From: CBDBJQ01 sp965206405
Lineage (GTDB): Bacteria; Pseudomonadota; Alphaproteobacteria; UBA8366
Reading direction: 5' to 3'
NCBI GenBank assembly: GCA_965206405.1
Contig: CBDBJQ010000006.1
Coordinates: 1,488,001 to 1,552,000, forward strand
DNA: 64,000 nt
Made by a program: the position numbers and the translations under genes. Below, in pieces: positions 35,729-44,840 of the stretch (the first letter of the stretch is position 1; each line of letters opens with the position of its first letter). Below the pieces are notes generated by a model, which saw nothing but the letters and a program-made list of their open reading frames with translations, ran no database searches and was not told where the DNA came from.

Positions 35729-37375
35729 CTATTCCGTGACGTAGCCCTGCTCGCGGTCATGGACCCGCAGGTCTGCATCCCGTTCAGCCGGCGCACCAGA
35801 TCCGCCGCCGCCCGGTAGCGCCATCAGGATCCGATCGCCTGATCCGACAATATGCTGCGCCTTGGGATCGACCGCTGCATCGTTGATCACGACTTGCCCC
35901 AAGGCCCCGGGCTCGCCGCCGGCCATGCCCGGTGCTGCATGCCGGGTGCGCTCGGCCAGAAAGGACGCTGCGAGCGGCGTTTCGGACAGAATCTCGAACA
36001 GGATTTCCTGGCCGAGGCCGCCGCGCATCTTGCCCTCGCCACCGGAACCGGGGCGCAGGCGACGGTGATGAACCCGCAATGGCGACAGCTGCTCAATGAC
36101 CTCGGTCGGGGTGGCAGAAATGTTGGACGGCCAGCTCATGCAGGATTGGCCGTCGGTGCGATGTGTCGCCCCCATCCCGCCGTTGAAGAAAAACAGGTTG
36201 GCAAAGGACCGCCCGGCGTCGTTGACGCCTGCGACAGTGATCGCCCAGAGGGGTGACCCGACCCCGGCCATGATGCGTTCGGGCACTACCTCGGCCAGGG
36301 CGCCGAAAATCAGCGGCGGTACGAAATGCCCGATCAGTGCCCGCGATCCACCGGAAGCCGGGAACGCCGGGTTGATGATGCAGCGTTCCGGCGCCTCGAC
36401 GCGGATCGGCGCCACCGCGCCCTCGTTGTTGGGAAGATCGGGTACCGTGGCGCATTTGATGGCGTAGGCCGCCATCGCGTAAGTGTAGCACATGGCACAG
36501 TTGATAGCTCTGTCGACCTGCGGGCTGCTGCCTTCAAAGTTGATGCATATCTCGTCGCCATCAATCGTCACCGCAGCCTCGAGATCGACCGGACGATCAA
36601 GGCCATCGGTCGGCATCCGGTTGCGATAGACACCGTCCGGCAATTCACGGATCGCTGCTCGCATCGCCTGTTCCGATCGCTGGTGGATCTCGCCGGCGAG
36701 TACATCGAGATCGGTGAGCCCGTGTTCGCGCATCAAGGCGACAACCCGGTCCTCGATCAGATCGAGTGCGGCAAACTGGGCATAGAGATCGCCGACGACC
36801 TCGTCGGGAGTCCGCACATTCTGGCGCAGCAACCGGAAGAAGGTCTCGTCACGACGCCCCGCCTGCAGAACTTTCATGATTGGGATTTGGAATCCTTCCT
36901 CGAACACCTCCCGGGGTTCCGGCGAGCGGATCTTGCCGCCGATATCGGGGGCGTGCGCGGTCGAGCCGGAGAACCCGACCACCCGGCTATCGAAGAAAAT
37001 CGGCTTGGCCACGGTGATGTCAGGGAGATGGCCGGTCCCCATCCAGATGTCGTTGGTGATGAGGACGTCACCCGGCTCAAGAGTGTCGACCGGGTATTCG
37101 CCAAGAAAGTGCCGAATGGTGGCCGGCAGGGTTCCAATAAAGGACGGAATGCTGTCGGTTGCCTGGGCCAGGGAACGCCCGTGCCGGTCGGCAACGATGC
37201 AAGAGAAATCATGGGAGTTACGCACCACCGTCGAGAACGAGGCGCGCACCATGGCCGCAGCTGCCTCGTCGACCGCGGAAACCAGGCGTGTCCAGAGAAT
37301 CTCGAGCCGGATCGGATCGAAACCGCCTGTTTCCGTGCCATCCGCTTCCAAGTCGCCTGGCCGTTTCCGGGTCAT
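35729..37375 (-). CDS. hyuB: Hydantoinase B / oxoprolinase family subunit
   Basis: A 548-aa HyuB-family protein: GDVLITNDIWMGTGHLPDITV, the FSGSTAHAPDIGG loop, NFEGSSPQVDRAINC and GSGGEGKMRGGLGQEI near the C-terminus. With HyuA it forms an ATP-dependent amidohydrolase or, in other members, an acetone/acetophenone carboxylase. The start overlaps hyuA by 4 bp. The substrate cannot be deduced. Confidence 0.93.
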   Translation of the reverse strand: MTRKRPGDLEADGTETGGFDPIRLEILWTRLVSAVDEAAAAMVRASFSTVVRNSHDFSCIVADRHGRSLAQATDSIPSFIGTLPATIRHFLGEYPVDTLEPGDVLITNDIWMGTGHLPDITVAKPIFFDSRVVGFSGSTAHAPDIGGKIRSPEPREVFEEGFQIPIMKVLQAGRRDETFFRLLRQNVRTPDEVVGDLYAQFAALDLIEDRVVALMREHGLTDLDVLAGEIHQRSEQAMRAAIRELPDGVYRNRMPTDGLDRPVDLEAAVTIDGDEICINFEGSSPQVDRAINCAMCYTYAMAAYAIKCATVPDLPNNEGAVAPIRVEAPERCIINPAFPASGGSRALIGHFVPPLIFGALAEVVPERIMAGVGSPLWAITVAGVNDAGRSFANLFFFNGGMGATHRTDGQSCMSWPSNISATPTEVIEQLSPLRVHHRRLRPGSGGEGKMRGGLGQEILFEILSETPLAASFLAERTRHAAPGMAGGEPGALGQVVINDAAVDPKAQHIVGSGDRILMALPGGGGSGAPAERDADLRVHDREQGYVTE

Positions 37376-39471
37376 GTCGCCTCCTCCGCGAGATCGATAA
37401 TCAGATTCCGCTCTTCGTCGATGTGCACGGACGCGCCCGGCGGCACCACCACCGTCGATTCCGCCTCCTCGACGATGGCAGGCCCGGGAAAGGATGTACC
37501 CGGTGCGAGATCGCTCCGGCGATGGACCGATGTGTCGATAAACTCGCCCGTTTGCGGGAAATAAGCCGGACGCGACCCGCTGTGCCCACCCTCGCCACCC
37601 TTGCCACCCTCGCCTCCTGGAACAGAGACGATAACCGAAGGCGTCTCGGCAGTGAGCGAAACACGGATGTTAATGATCTCCGGCTCTACCTCCGGTGGAG
37701 AGCGGGAGTATTTTTCCTGGTAAGCTTCCTCGAAAGCCTTGGCGCACATCTGTTCCGATCCGGCCCCGTAAGGACCCGGCTGCAGGCTGACCGCAACCTC
37801 AAAGCCCTGTCCGGTAAAACGCATATCGGCAAGTCGCGCAACAGCGGCTGCAGCGGGATCGAAGCCGGTTTCAGCGATCACCGAGGCCGCATCCGCCTCC
37901 AATGCCTGGAACTGCACTTCCAGTTCATCCCAGTTCACGATTCCAAGCCGGGACGCCACGGGGGAAACACGATCGACACGGGCCGGCGCCACCAGCAGGC
38001 CCAGCGCCGATGCGACACCGGCCGAAGCCGGACAGATCAGGTGTCGGATGCCAAGCTTGCCGGCCACAGCACAGGCGTGCACCGGGCCGGCACCGCCGGT
38101 CGCCAGAAGCGCGAAAGCGGAAGGATCCCGTCCCTGTTCGGCAATATGGATGCGTGCCGCCGACGCCATGTTCTCGTTGACCACATCATGGATGCCCCAG
38201 GCAACCTCGATGGCGGGGAGACCAACCTCTCCGGCAAGATTTTCCAGGACTTCTGCGGTGGCGTCGCCATCAAGCGTCATGCTGCCGCCGGCAAAGAAAC
38301 CGGGATCAAGGTAGCCAAGAAGCAAATCGGCGTCTGTTACCGTCGGCTGCGCCCCGCCCCGCCCATAACAGACGGGCCCTGGTTCCGCTCCGGCACTGTC
38401 GGGGCCGACCCGCAAGAGTCCCATGGCGTCCGTGCGTGCAATGCTGCCGCCGCCGGCACCGATCTCGATCAGCTCGACGGTCGGAATCCGGATCGGAAGA
38501 CCGCTTCCGGCAACGAAGCGCTTTTCCCGCGCCGCCTCGAAACCATAAGCGATCTTCACCCGCCCCTCCTCGATCAGCGCCAGTTTTGCCGTGGTGCCAC
38601 CCATATCGAAGGCAAGAAGATTCGATACCCCGGCACGCGCTCCGAGATGCGCGGCGACCAGAGCGCCGGCCGCAGGTCCGGATTCCAGTAGATGCACCGG
38701 CCGCCGCCGCGCCTCGGCGAGATGGGTGAGCCCACCATTGGACAGCATCATGAAGAACGACCCGTTGAATTCGAGAGCATCGAACTGGACTGCAAGATTA
38801 TCGAGATAACGGCTGGCCAGGGGCTTGACGTAGGCATTGGCAACGGTCGTCGAAGCGCGTTCGTATTCCCCGATCTCCGGCGCAACTTCGCTGGAAGCGG
38901 ACAGAAACAGTCCGGGATAAGCCGCTTCCAGCGCTACAAGCGCCCGGGTTTCGTGCTCGGGGTTGGCATAAGCGTGCAGAAACACTACCGCCAGGGACTC
39001 TACCCCCGCCGCCGCCAGCGGCGCGGCGGTTTCGACCAGACGCTCTTCGTCCAGAGAAATAAGCACGGCGCCATCCGGAGCCATACGCTCCCGCGCCTCG
39101 ATGCGCAGCTTGCGCGGAACGAGCGACTCCGGGCGTGCAATGAAGATATCGTAGAGTTCGAATTTGCGCTCGGTTCCAATCTCGAGCGCATCGCGGAATC
39201 CTTCGGTGGTTACGAGGCCTGTTGAGGCGCCATCGCGGGTGATCAGGGCGTTCGCGAACAGGGTCGTTGCGTGGACGATGCGCCAGGATTCACCCGCAGC
39301 GAGCACACCTCTTTCCCGTAGATCGCGCAACGCCGCAATCACCCCGGCGGCCGGATCTCCCGGAGTGGTCAGCGTCTTTACCGTTGCCGTCCCGCCTTCG
39401 CCGAGATGAACCACGACGTCGGTGAAGGTGCCGCCGATATCGATACCGATGGCACGCTCGCTGGTCGTCAT
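37372..39471 (-). CDS. hyuA: Hydantoinase A / oxoprolinase family subunit
   Basis: A 699-aa ATPase-fold subunit: IGIDIGGTFTDVVVHL (phosphate-binding), VHATTLFANALITRDG, LAFDMGGTTAKLALIEEG and LLATGGAGPVHACAVAGKLGI. It couples ATP hydrolysis to ring opening or carboxylation together with HyuB. A glycine-rich insert (GGEGGKGGEGGHSG) lies near the C-terminus. The ATG at 39471 gives the family N-terminus; a GTG at 39504 and an ATG at 39489 are alternatives. Confidence 0.93.
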   Translation of the reverse strand: MTTSERAIGIDIGGTFTDVVVHLGEGGTATVKTLTTPGDPAAGVIAALRDLRERGVLAAGESWRIVHATTLFANALITRDGASTGLVTTEGFRDALEIGTERKFELYDIFIARPESLVPRKLRIEARERMAPDGAVLISLDEERLVETAAPLAAAGVESLAVVFLHAYANPEHETRALVALEAAYPGLFLSASSEVAPEIGEYERASTTVANAYVKPLASRYLDNLAVQFDALEFNGSFFMMLSNGGLTHLAEARRRPVHLLESGPAAGALVAAHLGARAGVSNLLAFDMGGTTAKLALIEEGRVKIAYGFEAAREKRFVAGSGLPIRIPTVELIEIGAGGGSIARTDAMGLLRVGPDSAGAEPGPVCYGRGGAQPTVTDADLLLGYLDPGFFAGGSMTLDGDATAEVLENLAGEVGLPAIEVAWGIHDVVNENMASAARIHIAEQGRDPSAFALLATGGAGPVHACAVAGKLGIRHLICPASAGVASALGLLVAPARVDRVSPVASRLGIVNWDELEVQFQALEADAASVIAETGFDPAAAAVARLADMRFTGQGFEVAVSLQPGPYGAGSEQMCAKAFEEAYQEKYSRSPPEVEPEIINIRVSLTAETPSVIVSVPGGEGGKGGEGGHSGSRPAYFPQTGEFIDTSVHRRSDLAPGTSFPGPAIVEEAESTVVVPPGASVHIDEERNLIIDLAEEAT

Positions 39472-39517
39472 GCCCTCTTTCGCCGCCATCCGGAGTGGCT
39501 CCACGCCTGTTCCGGAT

Positions 39518-40825
39518 CTATTCCGAAACCATCTCCGCGTCAGGCTGGTTTACTCTGCCATAGCGCCGGACGCGGAGATCGGCCTGCGCTTTGTGTCCCC
39601 AGAAACCCTCCAGTGCACAGAGCCGCGAGCAGTACCTGCCGATGCGGGCGGTCGCCGAGGGCGCTACTCTCTGATAGGTGCAGGTTTTAATAAATTTGCC
39701 GACCCAGAGGCCTCCGGTATAGCGGGCGGCACGGCCCGTCGGCAGGGTGTGGTTGGTGCCGATCACCTTGTCGCCATAGGCGACATTGGTTTCCTGGCCC
39801 AGGAACAGGGCGCCGTAGTTGCGCATGTGCTCAAGGAAATACCCCGGATCCCGTGTCAGGATCTGGACGTGCTCGAAGGCGAGTTCGTCGCCGACACGGA
39901 CCATCTCCGCATCGTCCTCGCACAGGATGATCTGGCCATAATCGGCCCATGACTTTCCGGCGGTCTCCGCCGTCGGTAGATCAACAAGCTGACGCTCGAT
40001 TTCGCCCGGCAGTGCCTCAGCGAGTTCCTTGCTCGTGGTCACCAGCACCGCCGGTGAATCATAGCCGTGTTCGGCCTGACCGAGGAGGTCGGTTGCCGCC
40101 ATCTCGGGATCGCAGGTTTCATCGGCGATAAGAAGGGTTTCCGTCGGCCCGGCAATCAGATCGATACCTACCCGGCCGTAAAGTTGACGCTTGGCTTCGG
40201 CAACAAACACGTTTCCCGGCCCGACGACGACAGCGACCGACGGGCAGAACTCGGTACCGAGTGCGGCCGAAGCGATCGCCTGCACACCGCCAAGGCAGTA
40301 GATCTCGTCGGCACCGCCAAGATACATGGCTGCGACCACGGCGGGGTTCGGGCGACCCTCGAAAGGCGGTGACATGGCGACAATGCGCGACACCCCCGCG
40401 ACCTTCGCCGTCACCACTCCCATATGGGCGGATGCCACCAGCGGGAACTTCCCGCCCGGCACATAACAGGCAACACTCTCGACCGGCATGTTCTTGTGGC
40501 CAAGCACGATGCCGGGCTGAGTCTCGACCTCAAGATCATGCAAGGACGCCTTCTGCGCCTCGGCAAAACGGCGAATCTGCTCCTGGGCAAAGGTGATGTC
40601 GGCGGTCTGACGCGCGGTCAATTCGTCCAGACAAGTGGCGACCTCGCTGTCGGTGAGACGGAAGCTCTTCGGGTTCCAGCTGTCAAACTTTTCGCTGTAC
40701 TCCCGGACCGCCTGCTCGCCACGGGCCTCGATATCATCGATGACGCCGACGACGGTATCCCGCACCTGTATCTGGTCCACAGCCTTCTGCTCGCGACTGC
40801 GCCCCTCTTTTAGAACGATGGCCAT
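39518..40825 (-). CDS. HisD-family dehydrogenase, sulfopropanediol 3-dehydrogenase (HpsN)-like
   Basis: A 435-aa NAD- and zinc-dependent four-electron dehydrogenase of the histidinol dehydrogenase family: VACYVPGGKFPLVASAHM, GADEIYCLGGVQAIASAALGTE, VGPGNVFVAEAKRQLYGRVGIDLIAGPTETLLIAD, the LGQAEHG zinc ligands and GTNHTLPTG. The GHKNMPVESVACYVPGGK and TGGLWVGKFIKTCTYQRV blocks are closer, from memory, to HpsN (2,3-dihydroxypropane-1-sulfonate oxidation) than to histidine-pathway HisD, and no his genes are nearby. It is first in the run leading to hyuA and hyuB. Confidence 0.85.
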   Translation of the reverse strand: MAIVLKEGRSREQKAVDQIQVRDTVVGVIDDIEARGEQAVREYSEKFDSWNPKSFRLTDSEVATCLDELTARQTADITFAQEQIRRFAEAQKASLHDLEVETQPGIVLGHKNMPVESVACYVPGGKFPLVASAHMGVVTAKVAGVSRIVAMSPPFEGRPNPAVVAAMYLGGADEIYCLGGVQAIASAALGTEFCPSVAVVVGPGNVFVAEAKRQLYGRVGIDLIAGPTETLLIADETCDPEMAATDLLGQAEHGYDSPAVLVTTSKELAEALPGEIERQLVDLPTAETAGKSWADYGQIILCEDDAEMVRVGDELAFEHVQILTRDPGYFLEHMRNYGALFLGQETNVAYGDKVIGTNHTLPTGRAARYTGGLWVGKFIKTCTYQRVAPSATARIGRYCSRLCALEGFWGHKAQADLRVRRYGRVNQPDAEMVSE

Positions 40826-41063
40826 GCCCTGCCCCTGCCTGTATCCGGTTCGCAATCCGGCGCGCATCTGGTTTGCGTCCCGGTTCATGCGTGGTTTTGT
40901 ATTTAGTTTCATCGCAGAAGCACTGGGGCAAGACAACGCTCGATCACACGCCAAATCCACATGAATGAACGGATCATGGTCTGGCGCCAGTCACAAGAAC
41001 CAGTAGAATGCCGCATTTGCTATTCGTTCCACCCCAGCGCCATTACTTCAGGAGTGCTTATCC

Positions 41064-41855
41064 GTGATCGTCGAACAAATCTGGACCGGGAATGCCTATC
41101 GCAATTTCAACTACCTGATCGCCTGCTCCGAGACTGGCGAAGCCGTTGCTGTTGACCCTCTCGATTATGAAAAATGCCTCGCGGCGGCGAAGGACAGAGG
41201 TTGGACCGTCACCCAGATACTCAATACCCATGAGCATGGCGACCACATCGGCGGCAACGGGCCGATGGTCGAGGCAACAGGGGCGAAGATCCTGGCCCAC
41301 GCCAATGCAAAGGAGCGGATTCCCGACATGGATGTCGGGCTCTCCGCCGGCGACGTGGTCAAAATCGGCAATACCGTTGAACTCGAAGCTCTCGACACCC
41401 CCGGGCACACGATGAGCCATGTCTGCCTGCTGTCGCGCACGGACACACCGGCACTCTTCTGCGGCGACACGCTCTTCAATGCCGGCGCCGGCAACTGCCA
41501 CAATGGCGGCCACCCCGAAGAGCTCTACCAGACCTTTGCCGAGCAGCTCGCGCAGCTTCCCGAGGGAACCCAGATCTACCCAGGCCACGACTACATCGTG
41601 AACAACCTTGAATTCACTCTGTCGCGCGAGCCGGACAACAGCAAAGCCGAGAGTCTGCTTGATTCGATCCGCGAACAGGATCCCGACCGGGCTATGGTAA
41701 CCACGCTGGCCCAGGAGAAAGAGGTCAACACCTTCTTCCGCCTGCAGAACCCGACCATCATCGCCCGCCTCCGCGAAGAATTTCCCGACATATCCGACGC
41801 CCCGACCGCGCGGGATGTTTTCATCAAGCTGCGGGAACTCCGCAATTCCTGGTAA
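41064..41855 (+). CDS. gloB: Hydroxyacylglutathione hydrolase (glyoxalase II)
   Basis: A 263-aa metallo-beta-lactamase-fold enzyme hydrolysing S-lactoylglutathione in methylglyoxal detoxification. It has the metal motif THEHGDHIGG, further ligands in TPGHTMSH, FCGDTLFNAGAGNC and YPGHDYIVNN, and the C-terminal substrate domain (REQDPDRAMVTTLAQEKEVNTFFR). The start is GTG at 41064 with AGGAG 9 nt upstream. It is divergent from the HpsN-like gene. Confidence 0.93.
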   Translation: MIVEQIWTGNAYRNFNYLIACSETGEAVAVDPLDYEKCLAAAKDRGWTVTQILNTHEHGDHIGGNGPMVEATGAKILAHANAKERIPDMDVGLSAGDVVKIGNTVELEALDTPGHTMSHVCLLSRTDTPALFCGDTLFNAGAGNCHNGGHPEELYQTFAEQLAQLPEGTQIYPGHDYIVNNLEFTLSREPDNSKAESLLDSIREQDPDRAMVTTLAQEKEVNTFFRLQNPTIIARLREEFPDISDAPTARDVFIKLRELRNSW

Positions 41856-41899
41856 GGCTACCAAAGCCACAACACGTACCAACAGCACTCGACGACACA

Positions 41900-42115
41900 A
41901 TGACTCTCGCTCCCGACGCAATGACTCTCGAGCTCTTCATCGAACGCTGGTCGAAGCCCGGCGGCGGATACGCGTATCCGTGGTCAGTCTGGCGGAACGG
42001 CAAGCAGGTGCATCACGGCGAGCAGCACGACGATCCGGAAGAATCCGAACGTGAGGGTATGCACTTCTGCCAGCATATTCTTGAAACGGCACCGGACCGG
42101 ATCACCCGACTCTGA
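41900..42115 (+). CDS. Small conserved-looking hypothetical protein
   Basis: A 71-aa hydrophilic ORF ending HILETAPDRITRL. It contains PWSVWRNGKQVHHGEQHDDPEESEREGMHFC, which reads like a folded domain rather than random sequence. The ATG at 41900 and another at 41921 lie in a 21-bp tandem duplication of the start region (MTLAPDA-MTLEL), so the true start is uncertain. No function is recognised. Its stop lies in a short gctctgag repeat. Confidence 0.55.
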   Translation: MTLAPDAMTLELFIERWSKPGGGYAYPWSVWRNGKQVHHGEQHDDPEESEREGMHFCQHILETAPDRITRL

Positions 42116-42170
42116 GGCCGCTCTGAGGTCGCTCTGAAATCGCGACCCGGGATTCTCTGGCCTTGGGTTT

Positions 42171-43157
42171 TCAAGCGCCCCAGACGTCCTTGAGAAACCG
42201 CACCCAGTTCTCTCCCATCACCTTGCGAATCCGTGACTCAGGCCAGCCGCGCTTCTCCATGGCCCCGGTCAAGTTCGGGTAATCCTCGAGCGACCGCAAC
42301 CCCTTCGGCATAATCGTCACGCCGGTTCCGGGCCGCTTCGGTACCAGACGCCGCCCCGATCCCTTGTCGAGCGACAGGTAATCGAAAAAGGCGCCGTCCT
42401 GATCCTGCGTGAAATCGGTACCGATACCGACGCTGTCCTCGCCGACCAGGTCGACCACGTACTCGATCGCCTCGACGCAATCCTCGACCGTCGTCTTGTC
42501 CTCCTTGGGCAGGAAGGGCGGATAGGTGGCAAAGCCGACAAACCCTCCGCGATCGACGATGAGTTTGAGTAGATCGTCGGATTTGTTCCGGGGATAGTCC
42601 TTGAGTGCCGAAGGACAGCAATGGGTAAAAGCGGTCGGTTTTGCGGAATGCAGGATCGCCTCCTTGCTGGTCATGTTGCCGACATGCGAGAGATCGACGA
42701 CGATACCGAGACGGTTCATTTCGTCAATCACGTCGCGCCCGAAATCCGACAGCCCGTTGTCCCTGCTCTCCCAGCATCCGGTGCCGACCAAATTCTGGGT
42801 GTTGTAGGTCAGCTGCATCACGCCGACGCCGAGTTCCTTGTAGAGCCGCAGATACTCGATCCGGTCGTCGATACCGGATGTGTTCTGCCAGCCGAGGATG
42901 ATGCCGACCCGCTTCTCGCGCCGGGCACGATGAATATCTTCGGTGGTGTAGACCTGCGTGAGGATATCGCTGTTCTCCTCGATCCAGCCCTTGAACCGGG
43001 ACACGTTGGCCATGGTTTCCCGGAAATCGTGCCACACACAGACCGTGCAGTTGGCCGCGGCCAAGCCGCCCTTGTGCATCGCCTCGAAGACGCTCCTGCT
43101 CCAGTTCGATATCACCAGCCCATCAACAACGAGCAGATCTTCATGAAGGTTGGACAT
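42171..43157 (-). CDS. Peptidase M19 (membrane dipeptidase) family protein with incomplete metal site
   Basis: A 328-aa TIM-barrel protein of the renal-dipeptidase family. DLSHVG, FTHCCPSAL and VGIGTDFT match three of the metal/catalytic regions. The N-terminal HxD ligand pair (normally DGHND) is replaced by VDGLVISNW, and the bridging Glu region reads LGWQNTSG instead of EGG. The protein may bind one metal or have another activity such as a lyase or amidohydrolase variant. GGGGAG lies 8 nt before the ATG. Confidence 0.85.
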   Translation of the reverse strand: MSNLHEDLLVVDGLVISNWSRSVFEAMHKGGLAAANCTVCVWHDFRETMANVSRFKGWIEENSDILTQVYTTEDIHRARREKRVGIILGWQNTSGIDDRIEYLRLYKELGVGVMQLTYNTQNLVGTGCWESRDNGLSDFGRDVIDEMNRLGIVVDLSHVGNMTSKEAILHSAKPTAFTHCCPSALKDYPRNKSDDLLKLIVDRGGFVGFATYPPFLPKEDKTTVEDCVEAIEYVVDLVGEDSVGIGTDFTQDQDGAFFDYLSLDKGSGRRLVPKRPGTGVTIMPKGLRSLEDYPNLTGAMEKRGWPESRIRKVMGENWVRFLKDVWGA

Positions 43158-43272
43158 CGCGGTCTCCCCGGTTTTTCCCTAGCCCTGTCTACCTTGGTTC
43201 TATCTAGCGGTCACTGCTATAATTCCCATATCATGGGGTGTTACCCTGCACCGCAAACAAAAGGATTTCGCC

Positions 43273-44196
43273 GTGTCGAGCCTCAATTCCGTTGCCTCCG
43301 CCGAGACCGTCTATACCGCGCGCGCCGCCTACTGGACGCCTGAGAATGCTTTTCGCTACAAGCAGGAAAACGTACCTTCCCACATCTTCCTCGAGGAGTG
43401 TGACAAGGCTTTCGATCCCGCCACTGGAACTGCGGAAATCCCGCTCGATCTCGCGCCTGCATTCGGCGGCCAGGGACCGGCCAGCACGCCCAACATGCTC
43501 GCGCGCTATACCCGGATCGCCAACGGCGACACCATGAAGCTCCAGCTGCGGTCCAGCGGCGAGACCTGGTATGTGCTCGAGGGCACTCCCGTTCTCACCA
43601 AGGGCGAGGATGTGGTGATGGCTGGCACCGGCGACGTGATCGTGCTTCCCGGCGGCGGCGAAACGACGCTCTCGGCCAACGGCACGGACGCCGTTCTGCT
43701 GGCGATCACCGACGAGCCTGCCCTCGCCCATCTTGGCGCCCAACCTCCCGCACCCGGCGAATCCCGGATCCAGACTACGCATTATCCGGCCGGGGAGATC
43801 CAGCGCGCACTCGACGCCGTTTGGCAGGATGTTGCCGATCAGGACAACAGCGACCGGGCGGGCAAAGCCGTCCTCTTCACCTCCGAGGGTGTCGATGACA
43901 CGCGGACGACAACAGCCACCATCGCGCTTGCCATCAACTCGCTCGAGCCTGGCGGCGACCAGACGCCGCATCGCCACAACGCAGCTGCGCTCACTCTCGC
44001 TCTTTCCTGCGACGACGTGCATTCGCTGGTCGACGGCGTGCAGAAGGACTGGCAGAAGAATGCGGTGATGGTCACACCACCCACCTCGCTGCACTCCCAT
44101 CATAACCGGGGCAAGGAGCGCATGGTGAGCATCGTGGCCCAGGATGGTGGCTTGTTCTACAACGCCCGCGCTGTCGGATTCAGTTTCGGCGAATAG
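43273..44196 (+). CDS. Double-cupin protein (gentisate-dioxygenase-like)
   Basis: A 307-aa bicupin. The first cupin (about residues 70-145) has GETWYVLEG and GDVIVLPGG; the second (about 205-300) has the metal-type QTPHRHNAAALTLAL and LHSHHNRGKERM. The architecture resembles gentisate/1-hydroxy-2-naphthoate dioxygenases, but only the C-terminal cupin keeps clear His ligands. The start is GTG at 43273 with AAGGA 7 nt upstream. Confidence 0.82.
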   Translation: MSSLNSVASAETVYTARAAYWTPENAFRYKQENVPSHIFLEECDKAFDPATGTAEIPLDLAPAFGGQGPASTPNMLARYTRIANGDTMKLQLRSSGETWYVLEGTPVLTKGEDVVMAGTGDVIVLPGGGETTLSANGTDAVLLAITDEPALAHLGAQPPAPGESRIQTTHYPAGEIQRALDAVWQDVADQDNSDRAGKAVLFTSEGVDDTRTTTATIALAINSLEPGGDQTPHRHNAAALTLALSCDDVHSLVDGVQKDWQKNAVMVTPPTSLHSHHNRGKERMVSIVAQDGGLFYNARAVGFSFGE

Positions 44197-44246
44197 CCCA
44201 TCTGCCGCCGGCGCATACCGGTAGCACACGCGGTTTTAATTCAGCG

Positions 44247-44810
44247 TCAATCTTTGCGGATACTACCGATGCCGGCCTTGCGATAGGTCTGGCCGTCTTC
44301 GTGATAGCCCTGCGGTATGGCTATCATGTATGCGCGCTCGGAATCCTTGAGCGGGCGCATCAGCTTGGCCGGCGAGCCGCCCCAGAGTTCGCCTGACTTC
44401 ACCACGGTATTTGGTGTGACCAGCGCCCCGGCGGCGACCATCGCGTCGCTCTCAACCACCACACCGTCCATGATGCAGGCCTGCATCCCGATAAAGGCGC
44501 CATCCTGCAACTCACAGCCATGAATGAGGGCCATATGGCCGATCGACACGCGTGATCCGATCGTGGTCGGATGCGTACCCCGGCTGACATGAACGACTGA
44601 TCCGTCCTGGATATTCGTTTTCTCGCCAACGCGGATGCTGTGCACGTCACCGCGCACGGTCACATTGAACAGGATCACCGACCCGGCACCGATCTCGACG
44701 TCGCCGATCACGGCCGCCGTCGGCGCGATAAAGACATCCTCGGCAATCCGGGGCCAAGTTCCTTCCCAGGGAAGGATGATTCCCGGCTCGAAGCCGCGCC
44801 CCACCGTCAT
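44247..44810 (-). CDS. Gamma carbonic anhydrase family protein
   Basis: A 187-aa left-handed beta-helix with hexapeptide repeats: FIAPTAAVIGDVEIGAGSVILFNVTVRGDVHSIRVGEKTNIQDG. The zinc-ligand histidines are in VVHV and GHMALIHGC. It may be a carbonic anhydrase or an acyltransferase-like member. The ATG at 44810 lies in a 17-bp duplication; the GTG at 44816 is less likely. It is the last gene after argC. Confidence 0.9.
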   Translation of the reverse strand: MTVGRGFEPGIILPWEGTWPRIAEDVFIAPTAAVIGDVEIGAGSVILFNVTVRGDVHSIRVGEKTNIQDGSVVHVSRGTHPTTIGSRVSIGHMALIHGCELQDGAFIGMQACIMDGVVVESDAMVAAGALVTPNTVVKSGELWGGSPAKLMRPLKDSERAYMIAIPQGYHEDGQTYRKAGIGSIRKD

Positions 44811-44837
44811 GCGCACCCCGCCGTCATGCGCACCCTG
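44804..44837. repeat. 17-bp tandem duplication at a start codon
   Basis: ccgtcatgcgcaccccg (44804-44820) is followed by a near-identical copy (44821-44837). Both copies contain an ATG on the minus strand, out of frame with each other; the inner one starts the gamma carbonic anhydrase gene. Confidence 0.9.
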
Positions 44838-44840
44838 CTG

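Noticed and set aside
36326..38691. Plus-strand ORFs of 412 and 510 aa
   Set aside because: Antisense shadows of hyuB and hyuA in high-GC DNA; no recognisable domain.
39518..40825. Histidine-biosynthesis hisD
   Set aside because: The context has no his genes and sequence blocks look closer to the HpsN branch; kept as HisD-family only.
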